NCBI GenBank assembly: GCA_964630265.1
Contig: CAZVRW010000045.1
Coordinates: 1-26,411 of the forward strand
Direction: 5' to 3'
Length of the DNA stretch: 26,411 bases
Source: CAZBWP01 sp964630265
GTDB lineage: Bacteria > Pseudomonadota > Alphaproteobacteria > Rhodospirillales > Defluviicoccaceae
Part shown: positions 15,462-21,553 of the stretch, one piece after another
How positions within the stretch are numbered: the first letter of the stretch is position 1
Layout of the letters: each line of letters begins with the position of its first letter
The notes under the pieces: generated by a model
Seen by the model: only the letters and a program-made list of their open reading frames with translations
The model's database searches: none
What the model was told of the DNA's origin: nothing
Position numbers and translations under genes: made by a program

Positions 15462-16139
15462 TCATCGCGTCGGCGCCGGCCGGCCGAAGATCGTCGCGAG
15501 AAATCGCCGATCCAGGCGAATCGTTGCTTCGTCCAGGGCATGGCCGAGGCCCGGCATGACATGCGCCTCGACCGGCACGTCGTTGGCGCGCAACGCCACC
15601 TCGGCCAGCGGCAGCGCCTGCACTGGCACGACGTCATCGTAGGCGCCATGGCTCAGCAGCACCGGCGGCCGCGCCGCGATCTCGGCGGCGAGTTCGGCTT
15701 CGCCGACCAGCATCCCGGAATGAGCGATGATGCCGGCGACCGCGGGGGCCCGCCGCAGGCCGACGTGCAACGCCATCATCGCCCCCTGGGAGAAGCCGAT
15801 CAGCGCCAGGGCCGCCTCGTTCAGGCCATGCTCGGCGAGTTGTTCGTCGATGAACGCGTCCAGTATGGGCGCCGCGGCGCGCGCCCCGGCGAGCCGCGTC
15901 GTCGCCTGCAGGTCGGCGATGGAGAACCACTGGTAGCCGAACGGCGCCTGGTCGAACGGCTCCGGCGCATTCGGCGCGATGAACGCCGCATCGGGCAGCA
16001 CCGGCTGGTAGAACGGCACGAGGCCGAACAGATCGTTGCCGTCGGCGCCGACGCCGTGCAGCAGGATGACCAGTTGCCGCGCCGGCCCACCGCTCAGGGG
16101 TGCCGCCCGCGGCCCGTCCAGTCCCGGCATTTGCGCCAT
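15462..16139 (-). CDS. Alpha/beta-hydrolase, carboxylesterase/phospholipase family
   Basis: 225-residue serine hydrolase of the Abhydrolase_2 type. LVILLHGVGADGNDLF forms the oxyanion-hole region. The nucleophile lies in GFSQGAMM (S117). The acid is in HGAYDDVVP (D168) and the base in GLGHALD (H200), so the triad is complete. Related enzymes hydrolyse short acyl esters or lysophospholipids; the substrate here is unknown. The ATG at 16139 is supported by GGGAG seven bases upstream. The open frame extends back through two 37-bp repeats, but that part is not considered coding. It is downstream of the DUF4743 NUDIX gene on the same strand. Confidence 0.92.
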   Translation of the reverse strand: MAQMPGLDGPRAAPLSGGPARQLVILLHGVGADGNDLFGLVPFYQPVLPDAAFIAPNAPEPFDQAPFGYQWFSIADLQATTRLAGARAAAPILDAFIDEQLAEHGLNEAALALIGFSQGAMMALHVGLRRAPAVAGIIAHSGMLVGEAELAAEIAARPPVLLSHGAYDDVVPVQALPLAEVALRANDVPVEAHVMPGLGHALDEATIRLDRRFLATIFGRPAPTR

Positions 16140-16161
16140 CGATCGCTCCCGTTCCGCCGTT

Positions 16162-16235
16162 CGGCGGCAGTCATAGCGGATCGCCGCCGCGGCTCCAACG
16201 GCGGCAGTCATAGCGGATCGCCGCCGCGCCTCCAA
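16162..16235. repeat. Two adjacent 37-bp direct repeats
   Basis: 16162-16198 and 16199-16235 are identical except for one base (G versus C at unit position 31). Each unit starts with CGGCGGC and carries GCCGCCG after a 13-base spacer, so each can fold as a 7-bp hairpin. The pair fills nearly the whole space between the NUDIX stop (16244) and the esterase start (16139). Confidence 0.95.
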
Positions 16236-16243
16236 CCGTGCCG

Positions 16244-17098
16244 TCAGCCGCCGCCGGAGCGGAGCCCCTCGGCGATCTCCAGAAAATCCGGATCATCGGG
16301 GTCGAGACGGCCGTGGCGCAGCAGGAAATCGATGACGACGAGCGCGCAATTGAACTTGAAGCGATCGGTCTCGCGGACGATCGCCGCGACCTCATCCAGC
16401 GGCAGCAACGCGAAGCCGGCGATCTCGCCGTCGGTGCAGCGTGGCACGAAATCGGCCGGCAGTTCCAGGTCATAGACGAAAACGACGTCGTCGCGCAGCC
16501 CCTCGGCCCGCTCGGTGCGGTAGGTGAGCACGCTCACCGGCCGCGCGCCGTCGACCAGCGCCGATGGGATCGCCGCCTCCTCGGCCGCCTCCTTGCGCAG
16601 GTTCTTGGCGAGGCTGAGGCCGGCCGGCTGGCCGCCGGCGACCAGTTGGTCGAGCTTGCCCGGCTCCACCGGCCGGTCGGCGCCGCGGGTGCCGATCCAC
16701 AGGGCGATGGCATCGCCGTCGCGGACGATGCCATTGAGGTGCACGCCCCGACCGCGCACGCCGAAGCGGGGCACCGCCGCCCGCTCCAGCAACAGCAGCG
16801 GCGCGCCACCGAAGCGGCCGGTGACCGGGTAGGCTTCGTCGCGCCAGCCGGCGAACCAGCCTTCCGGCGCCAGATCCCGGAGCACCCGGTCGACGGCGGC
16901 GGTGCGGACACCGGGGCCGGCCAATGACGGCTGGATCGCGACGTCGTCGGCGGTCACGGTGAAGACGTCGGGGACGGCGGCCAAGCGCTCGGCGAACGCG
17001 TGCGGCACGCGGCCGACGATCTCGCCCGCCACCCGGAACGTCCGGTAGGCGCCGGGATCGAACACCCGGCAGGCGCGAACGCGGTCGAGATAACTCAC
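16244..17098 (-). CDS. NUDIX hydrolase with DUF4743 domain
   Basis: 284 residues. The N-terminal half (about 1-115) is the DUF4743-type region seen ahead of NUDIX domains in relatives of thiamine pyrophosphokinase-associated proteins. The NUDIX half begins near GRGVHLNGIV, with the box GGQPAGLSLAKNLRKEAAEEAAIP (about 155-178). Here the metal-binding glutamates E170, E173 and E174 are present, while the first box Glu is replaced by Ser, as is usual in this subfamily. Substrate unknown. It lies 31 bases downstream of the ACT-domain gene and is probably co-transcribed with it. Confidence 0.88.
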   Translation of the reverse strand: MSYLDRVRACRVFDPGAYRTFRVAGEIVGRVPHAFAERLAAVPDVFTVTADDVAIQPSLAGPGVRTAAVDRVLRDLAPEGWFAGWRDEAYPVTGRFGGAPLLLLERAAVPRFGVRGRGVHLNGIVRDGDAIALWIGTRGADRPVEPGKLDQLVAGGQPAGLSLAKNLRKEAAEEAAIPSALVDGARPVSVLTYRTERAEGLRDDVVFVYDLELPADFVPRCTDGEIAGFALLPLDEVAAIVRETDRFKFNCALVVIDFLLRHGRLDPDDPDFLEIAEGLRSGGG

Positions 17099-17129
17099 GG
17101 CCGCGCCCGCACCCGCCGCCGGCGACCGG

Positions 17130-17432
17130 TCAGACGGTGCGGCGCTCGGAGGTGAGCACGCACTGCACGCTCACCACCTGGCGCAACGTCTCGGCGATGA
17201 CGGCGACCAGGCGGGCGTCCAGGCCGGCGACTTGCAGGTCGATGTGCAGATCCTCGCCGCCCGGCCCGCCGCGCGAGCCATAGAGGCGGCTCGGCACCAA
17301 GCCGCGCTTGGCGAACACCTGCAGCAGGCGCGACAGCACGCCGGGCTCGGCATCGGCGACAATGGAAAAACACGCGACGGACGCGGCGGCGTCGGCGGCC
17401 GGCGTCATCGCCACGAAAGCTTGAACGTTCAT
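17130..17432 (-). CDS. Small ACT-domain protein, acetolactate synthase regulatory-subunit-like
   Basis: About 100 residues forming one ACT domain: SIVADAEPGVLSRLLQVFAKRGLVPSRL, then EDLHIDLQVAG and TLRQVVSVQCV. This resembles the short IlvM/IlvN-type regulatory subunits that bind branched-chain amino acids, but no catalytic ilvB/ilvI gene is nearby, so it is not given a symbol. ATG 17432 is chosen; GGGA lies 10 bases upstream. GTG 17441 is an alternative. The 5' region holds a strong promoter, a leader ORF rich in Ile/Leu/Val and two hairpins. These suggest control by branched-chain amino acids and support the ilv-related assignment. Confidence 0.82.
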   Translation of the reverse strand: MNVQAFVAMTPAADAAASVACFSIVADAEPGVLSRLLQVFAKRGLVPSRLYGSRGGPGGEDLHIDLQVAGLDARLVAVIAETLRQVVSVQCVLTSERRTV

Positions 17433-17441
17433 GAGAGGCAC

Positions 17442-17458
17442 ATCCCGTTTCCACGGAT
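17442..17458 (-). promoter_or_regulatory. Hairpin containing the Shine-Dalgarno sequence of the ACT gene
   Basis: On the minus strand ATCCGT (17458-17453) pairs with ACGGGAT (17448-17442) with one bulged G, closed by the GNRA-type loop GGAA. The 3' arm contains the GGGA that lies 10 bases before ATG 17432. Folding would mask the ribosome-binding site. Confidence 0.45.
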
Positions 17459-17484
17459 CACGATCGGCGATGGAGGCTGCTTGT

Positions 17485-17508
17485 CCCGGCCCTCAGACGA
17501 GGACCGGG
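17485..17508 (-). terminator. Attenuator-like hairpin over the end of the leader ORF
   Basis: On the minus strand CCCGGTCCTC (17508-17499) pairs with GAGGGCCGGG (17494-17485) around the loop GTCT: 9 Watson-Crick pairs and one G-U. The 5' arm encodes the final Pro-Val-Leu-Val codons and the loop and 3' arm contain the stop of the leader ORF. No T-tract follows, so any termination would need Rho or another factor. Confidence 0.5.
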
Positions 17509-17558
17509 CCGATAATCAGTCGCCGGATCGAGGCGCGGATGGCGGGCATGCGAGACAT
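17493..17558 (-). CDS. Putative 21-residue leader peptide ahead of the ACT gene
   Basis: The ORF starts ATG TCT CGC and ends with codons for LIIGPVLV before TGA. Of the 21 residues, eight are Ile, Leu or Val, six of them within the last eight positions. It has no Shine-Dalgarno sequence. The promoter predicts a transcript start within about 3 bases of the ATG, so it could be a leaderless leader ORF, as known for trpL in Sinorhizobium. Its 3' end is embedded in a strong hairpin. Translation has not been shown; chance composition cannot be excluded. Confidence 0.5.
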   Translation of the reverse strand: MSRMPAIRASIRRLIIGPVLV

Positions 17559-17567
17559 CACGACAGC

Positions 17568-17597
17568 ATCATACGGCGGCGGGGACGGAAGCGTCAA
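17568..17597 (-). promoter_or_regulatory. Strong sigma70 promoter upstream of the leader ORF and ACT gene
   Basis: On the minus strand TTGACG (17597-17592, 5 of 6) and TATGAT (17573-17568, 5 of 6) are 18 bases apart. The predicted start is near 17561. This is one of the two best promoters in the window. It directly follows a pair of 18-bp direct repeats. Confidence 0.65.
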
Positions 17598-17598
17598 T

Positions 17599-17640
17599 TG
17601 TCCGATCCACCGCCTAACCAGCTGTCCGGTGCACCGCCTA
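17599..17640 (-). repeat. Pair of 18-bp direct repeats abutting the -35 element
   Basis: 17599-17616 and 17623-17640 share 16 of 18 bases (TGTCCGATCCACCGCCTA versus TGTCCGGTGCACCGCCTA on the plus strand), with a 24-bp period. The first ends one base from the -35 of the ACT promoter; the second covers the stop codon of the 66-residue ORF. This is a plausible activator or operator site. Confidence 0.7.
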
Positions 17641-17838
17641 GACGGCGGCGGCGCGGCAGCCGCGGGCGCGGATGACGGCCAGCACGCGGCGCTCGCCGTT
17701 GGTGCGCGGATAGGGCAACTGCCGCAGCCAGAAGAGCCGCTGGATCGCCACCGAGGCTTCGACCTGATCGAGGGTCGGATAGGCCATGCGCGACACGGCG
17801 CGGTCGTCGATGTCGTCTTCCATGAACAGGCTGCTCAT
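17638..17838 (-). CDS. Hypothetical protein, 66 residues
   Basis: Not recognised. The ORF starts MSSLFMEDDIDD, continues with a mixed helical segment (LDQVEASVAIQRLFWLRQLPYP) and ends basic (RTNGERRVLAVIRARG). It has no signal peptide, membrane segment or metal motif. The start is supported by GGAG eight bases before ATG 17838. The composition is less Ala-rich than the shadow frames around it, which favours a real gene. The upstream 17839-18247 region holds the TGTAGG array. It is followed directly by the promoter of the ACT gene. Confidence 0.6.
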   Translation of the reverse strand: MSSLFMEDDIDDRAVSRMAYPTLDQVEASVAIQRLFWLRQLPYPRTNGERRVLAVIRARGCRAAAV

Positions 17839-17980
17839 CGTTCTCACTCCGCCGCCTCACCCGCGAACGGATCGCAGACTAGAGCGGCGCGGCCGGGGCG
17901 ATCTGTTAACCGGATCACAGGCCCTGGCAGCGACCGGGGGACCGCCCGCAATCCCCCAAAATGCTGCCCGACGTCGTGGA

Positions 17981-18103
17981 TGTAGGATTTTGTAGGATTA
18001 TGTAGGAAAAAGTATGCCAGATCGGCAGGAAATGTAGGTCTTTGAATCGCGAAATGTCGGTCTGATGTAGGACAATGTAGGGTAGATGTAGGGTAGATGT
18101 AGG
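17981..18103. promoter_or_regulatory. Helically phased array of TGTAGG hexamers
   Basis: TGTAGG begins at 17981, 17991, 18001, 18033, 18066, 18076, 18087 and 18098, with the variant TGTCGG at 18055. Successive spacings are 10, 10, 32, 22, 11, 10, 11 and 11 bp, close to whole helical turns. Runs of A and T between the hexamers make the stretch AT-rich in a GC-rich genome and probably curved. It lies about 140-265 bases upstream of the 66-residue ORF and downstream of bfr. The reading frames through it contain stops, so it is not coding. Confidence 0.7.
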
Positions 18104-18166
18104 ATTTTTGCCTGATCACGCCCTGAACCGCTCGTCACACCGCGGATCGCCCCGTCGCCAACCGCG

Positions 18167-18196
18167 CCGCCCGCGCCAGATAGTGGCCGCGGGCGG
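18167..18196 (-). terminator. Hairpin downstream of bfr
   Basis: CCGCCCGCG (18167-18175) and CGCGGGCGG (18188-18196) form a perfect 9-bp stem, about 50 bases after the bfr stop. The loop can add a CC/GG pair. There is no T-tract. Confidence 0.4.
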
Positions 18197-18247
18197 GTGG
18201 TCAAGGGGGTGGGGACGCGGGCCTCCCCGCTGCGATCTCCGCCGCAA

Positions 18248-18727
18248 TCAGGCGTCGTCGCCGTACATGTGCTCTTGGAGGTAGTTGGGCAGGCCCGCCT
18301 GCGCGATGCGCAGTTGCTGCGTCTCGATCCAATCGATGTGCTCCTCGGTGTCGTCGAGGATACTCTCCAGAATCTCGCGCGAGACGAAATCCCGTTTCTC
18401 CTCGCAGAGGACGATGGCGGTCTTCAGGCAGCCCTGATTGGCGGCCTCGGAGCCCAAGTCGCTCTCCAGGATCTCAGGAACCGTTTCGCCGATCCTGAGT
18501 TTGCCCAGGTCCTGCAGGTTCGGCAGGCCGTCCAGCATGAGGATGCGCTGGATCAGCTTGTCCGCATGCTTCATCTCGCCGAGGGACTCCTCGTAAACCT
18601 TGTTGGCGAGCCGGTCATACCCCCAGTTTTGCAGCATGCGCGCGTGCAGGAAGTACTGATTGATCGCCGTCAGCTCGTTCTTGAGAATGATGTTCAGGTG
18701 CTGAAGCACCTCCGGCTCACCCTTCAT
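18248..18727 (-). CDS. bfr: Bacterioferritin
   Basis: 159-residue heme-binding iron-storage protein that assembles into 24-mers and oxidises Fe(II) for mineral storage. M52 in EMKHAD is the heme ligand. Ferroxidase residues E18, E51, H54, E94 and H130 are present at the E. coli positions, but the position of E127 is Thr (LDDTEEHIDW, with E128 and E129 next to it). AINQYFLHARMLQNWG and LPNLQDLGKLRIGE are classic. The start is set by AAGGAGACAAGGG before ATG 18727. It is divergent from bfd; a 9-bp hairpin lies in its 5' leader and a Fur-type site further up. Confidence 0.95.
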   Translation of the reverse strand: MKGEPEVLQHLNIILKNELTAINQYFLHARMLQNWGYDRLANKVYEESLGEMKHADKLIQRILMLDGLPNLQDLGKLRIGETVPEILESDLGSEAANQGCLKTAIVLCEEKRDFVSREILESILDDTEEHIDWIETQQLRIAQAGLPNYLQEHMYGDDA

Positions 18728-18764
18728 CCCTTGTCTCCTTATCGGGCCATGGGGGCGTGCTGCC

Positions 18765-18788
18765 GATCGGCGGTGCCCTCCGCCGATC
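18765..18788 (-). promoter_or_regulatory. Perfect hairpin in the 5' leader of bfr
   Basis: GATCGGCGG (18765-18773) and CCGCCGATC (18780-18788) form a 9-bp stem with a 6-base loop, 38 bases ahead of the bfr start. It could be an mRNA control or stability element, or a dyad operator. It is not followed by T residues. Confidence 0.4.
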
Positions 18789-18819
18789 CCCCTGGGAGCA
18801 TGATTCCACGGGATTTGAA

Positions 18820-18849
18820 TTGACAATGATTATCACTATCAGGTATTAC
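18820..18849 (+). promoter_or_regulatory. bfd promoter overlapped by a Fur-type operator
   Basis: TTGACA (18820-18825) and TATTAC (18844-18849) with an 18-base spacer form a good sigma70 promoter for bfd. The 15-bp sequence TGACAATGATTATCA (18821-18835) is a 7-1-7 inverted repeat with one mismatch, matching the Fur box pattern, and covers the -35 and spacer. A further ACTATCA extends it. Fur-family repression of bfd when iron is plentiful is the natural reading. Confidence 0.7.
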
Positions 18850-18923
18850 ATCCCGCGTCGAGAGCGTTGCTGGTCGGCGGCCTGTCAATGCAGCCCCATT
18901 TCGGTACGAGGGTATCGTCACGG

Positions 18924-19130
18924 ATGATCATATGCAATTGCAATGGCCTGTCGGAAAGGGCCGTGAAGCAAGCGATTGACGCGGGCGCGCGGACGTGGAC
19001 CGAGGTGCATGCTCACCATGGCTGCCAACCCCAGTGCGGACAGTGCGGTTCGGAGATCGCCGAGTACCTGAACCGGCCCGACGATCGACGCTCGGCGATG
19101 CTGCCGTCCTCCTGTATGGCTGGCGCCTGA
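18924..19130 (+). CDS. bfd: Bacterioferritin-associated ferredoxin
   Basis: 68-residue BFD-type 2Fe-2S protein that donates electrons to bacterioferritin to release stored iron. MIICNCNGLSERAVKQAI carries C4 and C6; CGQCGSEI carries C38 and C41, giving the C-x-C ... C-x2-C cluster. C34 is an extra Cys. The helix-turn-helix-like fold between them is intact. The roughly 17-residue tail after EYLNRP is not conserved in the family. ATG 18924 is chosen from the family N-terminus; the ribosome-binding site is weak. Divergent bfr/bfd with a shared control region fits their joint role. Confidence 0.92.
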   Translation: MIICNCNGLSERAVKQAIDAGARTWTEVHAHHGCQPQCGQCGSEIAEYLNRPDDRRSAMLPSSCMAGA

Positions 19131-19228
19131 GCATGATCGCGTGGCGCGGCCTGCCACCCGCGAACCTGGCGGCCCTGCTGTGCTGGCTCGGTGACCGCAC
19201 GGTGAAGCCGCCCGTCCCCCGCTGACCG

Positions 19229-19372
19229 ATGGCGAGCCGGTCGTATTTCGCACCGTCATCGCGAACCGGTCGTCATTGCGAACCGAAGATGAAGCAATCC
19301 AGGGTTTCCCGCCGGGATGGCTGGCAGCCGTGCGGCGGCCCTGGATGGCGTCGCTGCGCTCGCCATGACGAC
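19229..19372. repeat. Intergenic inverted-repeat element
   Basis: An imperfect inverted repeat has arms at 19269-19304 and 19339-19372. Both ends begin with GTCGTCAT and the inner ends share ATCCAGGG/CCCTGGAT. The left arm includes GCGAACCGAAGATGAAGC, like the GTCATTGCGAG...AAGCAATCC repeats scattered in many proteobacterial genomes. Ahead of it, related pieces (GCGAGCCGGTCGT at 19232, GCGAACCGGTCGT at 19261) suggest decayed or nested copies. It carries no gene. The rest of 19131-19468 shows no credible coding sequence. Confidence 0.6.
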
Positions 19373-19468
19373 GAAGGATTCCGTGGCGGGCGAACAAGCG
19401 CTTCGGCGACTGTTCAGCGCTGGTGATGAGGGCGCGGTGCTCTGGTTTCTATTGCCGTGGGCCGGTGG

Positions 19469-21553
19469 TCATTGGGCGAGCGCCCGCCACTCGGCTTCGG
19501 AGAGGGTGGTGAGGCCGAGGTCGGCGGCTTTTTTCGCTTTCGAGCCGGCGTCGGCGCCGATGACGACATAGTCGGTTTTCGATGACACCGAGCCGGCGAC
19601 CTTGGCGCCGAGGGCCTCGGCACGGGCCTTGGCTTCGCTCCGCGTCATCGTCTCCAGCGTTCCGGTGAAGACGATGGTCTTGCCGGCAAGCGGCGAGTCT
19701 GCGGTCGCCGGCGCCTCGTAGTCCTCCACCGTCACTTCGCGGGCGAGATCGTCGAGCACGGCGACGTTGTGCGGTTCGCCGAAGAACGCGGCCAAGTCTT
19801 CGGCCATACCGGGGCCGATGCCGTCGATGGCGACCAGATCGCGCCGGGCCTCGCTCTCCGGATCGATGGCATCGGTCATGGCGGCGCGCCAAGCGGTGAG
19901 GTTGCCGTAGCTCCGCGCCAGCAGCTTCGCCGTCGCCTGGCCCACCTGGCGGATGCCCAGCGCATAGATGAAGCGGTCCAGCGGGATGGCGCGACGCGCC
20001 TCGATCGCCGCCAGCAGATTATCGACAGACCGGTCTCCCCAGCCCTCGCGGTCGCGGAGGGCGTCGGCATGCCGCGCGAGGCGAAAGATGTCGGCCGGCG
20101 TCTCGATCAGGCCGTCTTCGCGGAAGGACTCCACGTGCTTCTCGCCCAGTCCCTCGATGTCGAAGGCGTCGCGGGAGACGACATGCTTGAGCCGCTCCAC
20201 CGCCTGATGCGGGCAGGCGAGTTCGCCGGTGCAGCGGCGGACGGCGGCGTCGGGCTCGCGGTGGGTCGGCGTCGCCAGCGGACACGGGCAGACCTCCGGC
20301 GGCGACCAGGGTGTGGCGTCGGCCGGGCGCTTCTCCGCAACGACCCCCACCACCTGTGGGATGACGTCGCCGGCGCGCTGGACGATGACGGTGTCGCCGA
20401 CGCGCACGTCCTTGCGCGCCACCTCGTCCTCGTTGTGCAGGGTGGCGCGGGAGACGACGACGCCGCCGACGCTGACCGGCGCCAGGATGGCGACCGGGGT
20501 GAGCGTGCCGGTGCGCCCCACCTGGACGCGGATCTCCTCCAGCCGGGTCTCCACCTGCTCAGCGGCGAACTTCTGGGCGATCGCCCAGCGCGGCGCCCGA
20601 CTAACGAAGCCGAGCCGCTCCTGCCAGTCGAGCCGGTCCACCTTGTAGACGATGCCGTCGATCTCATAGGGCAGGTCCGGCCGGTCGGCTGCGAGGTCCC
20701 GCCAGACGGCGAGCATCTCGTCCAGCGTCGAGCAGCGGCGGGCCAGCGGATTGACGGGAAAACCGAGGCCCTCCAGGCGCTCGATGGCGCCATGGTGGGT
20801 TTCGGCCAGCGGTTCCGACACCTCCCCCCAGGCATAGGCGAAGAAGCGCAGCGGCCGCTCGGCGGTGACCTTGGGGTCGAGCTGGCGCAGCGAGCCGGCG
20901 GCCGCGTTGCGCGGATTGGCGAACGGCTTGGCGCCGGCCTCCGCCTGGCGCCGGTTGAGCCGGGCGAAGTCGTCGCGGGTCATGTAGACCTCGCCGCGCA
21001 CCTCAAGGATCTGCGGCCCGCCGTCCAGATGCTCCGGCACGTCGTCGAGGGTGCGGACGTTGGCGGTGACATCCTCGCCGACCATGCCGTCGCCGCGGGT
21101 CGCCGCCTGGACCAGCCGGCCCGCCTCGTAGCGGATGCCGAGGGACAGGCCGTCGATCTTCGGCTCGGCGACGAAGGCGATGGCGGCGTCGGCGGCAAGG
21201 CCGAGAAAGCGGCGGATGCGGGCGACGAACTCGGCCAGATCGGCGTCGTCGAAGGCGTTGGCCAGCGACAGCATAGGCCGCGCGTGGCGGACCTTGGCGA
21301 AGCCGGCGGCGGGGGCGGCGCCGACCCGCGCCGATGGCGAATCCGAGCGGACCAGGTCGGGGAAGCGGGCCTCGATGGCGTCGTTGCGGTGGCGCAGGGC
21401 GTCATAGGCCGCGTCCGAAATCTCAGGTGCGTCCTCCTGATAGTAGGTGCGGTCGTGCCCGGCGATCTCGTCGGCCAGCGCCGCCAACTCCGACGCCGCC
21501 TGCTGCCGGGTCAGCTCTTCGACCGGAACGTCGCGAACCCGCGCCTCGGTCAT
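19469..21553 (-). CDS. ligA: NAD-dependent DNA ligase
   Basis: 694-residue DNA ligase for replication and repair. The N-terminal Ia domain has YYQEDAPEISDAAYD. The adenylation site is KIDG, with nucleophile K132 in EPKIDGLSLG. FANPRNAAAGSLRQLDP and the OB-fold follow. The zinc finger uses C422, C424, C441 and C447 (CPC...C...C), in the form known from alphaproteobacteria. HhH motifs (DFDIEGLGEKH region, GIRQVGQATAKLLA) and a C-terminal BRCT domain (from about residue 615, GKTIVFTGTLETMTRSEAK) complete it. The start ATG overlaps the recN stop as ATGA, so the two are coupled. The open frame continues upstream but is shadow sequence of recN. Confidence 0.97.
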   Translation of the reverse strand: MTEARVRDVPVEELTRQQAASELAALADEIAGHDRTYYQEDAPEISDAAYDALRHRNDAIEARFPDLVRSDSPSARVGAAPAAGFAKVRHARPMLSLANAFDDADLAEFVARIRRFLGLAADAAIAFVAEPKIDGLSLGIRYEAGRLVQAATRGDGMVGEDVTANVRTLDDVPEHLDGGPQILEVRGEVYMTRDDFARLNRRQAEAGAKPFANPRNAAAGSLRQLDPKVTAERPLRFFAYAWGEVSEPLAETHHGAIERLEGLGFPVNPLARRCSTLDEMLAVWRDLAADRPDLPYEIDGIVYKVDRLDWQERLGFVSRAPRWAIAQKFAAEQVETRLEEIRVQVGRTGTLTPVAILAPVSVGGVVVSRATLHNEDEVARKDVRVGDTVIVQRAGDVIPQVVGVVAEKRPADATPWSPPEVCPCPLATPTHREPDAAVRRCTGELACPHQAVERLKHVVSRDAFDIEGLGEKHVESFREDGLIETPADIFRLARHADALRDREGWGDRSVDNLLAAIEARRAIPLDRFIYALGIRQVGQATAKLLARSYGNLTAWRAAMTDAIDPESEARRDLVAIDGIGPGMAEDLAAFFGEPHNVAVLDDLAREVTVEDYEAPATADSPLAGKTIVFTGTLETMTRSEAKARAEALGAKVAGSVSSKTDYVVIGADAGSKAKKAADLGLTTLSEAEWRALAQ

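Noticed and set aside
16140..16235. N-terminal extension of the esterase encoded by the 37-bp repeats
   Set aside because: The ATG at 16139 has a proper ribosome-binding site. The extension simply translates the repeat (IRYDCRR) and is absent from the family.
17981..18103. CRISPR, iteron origin or coding repeat as explanation of the TGTAGG array
   Set aside because: Hexamers are too short and irregularly grouped for CRISPR. No replication gene is near. Frames through the array contain frequent stops (TAG within the repeat).
18918..19397. Minus-strand 159-codon frame opposite bfd
   Set aside because: Shadow of bfd and of the intergenic inverted repeat; low-complexity product without domain.
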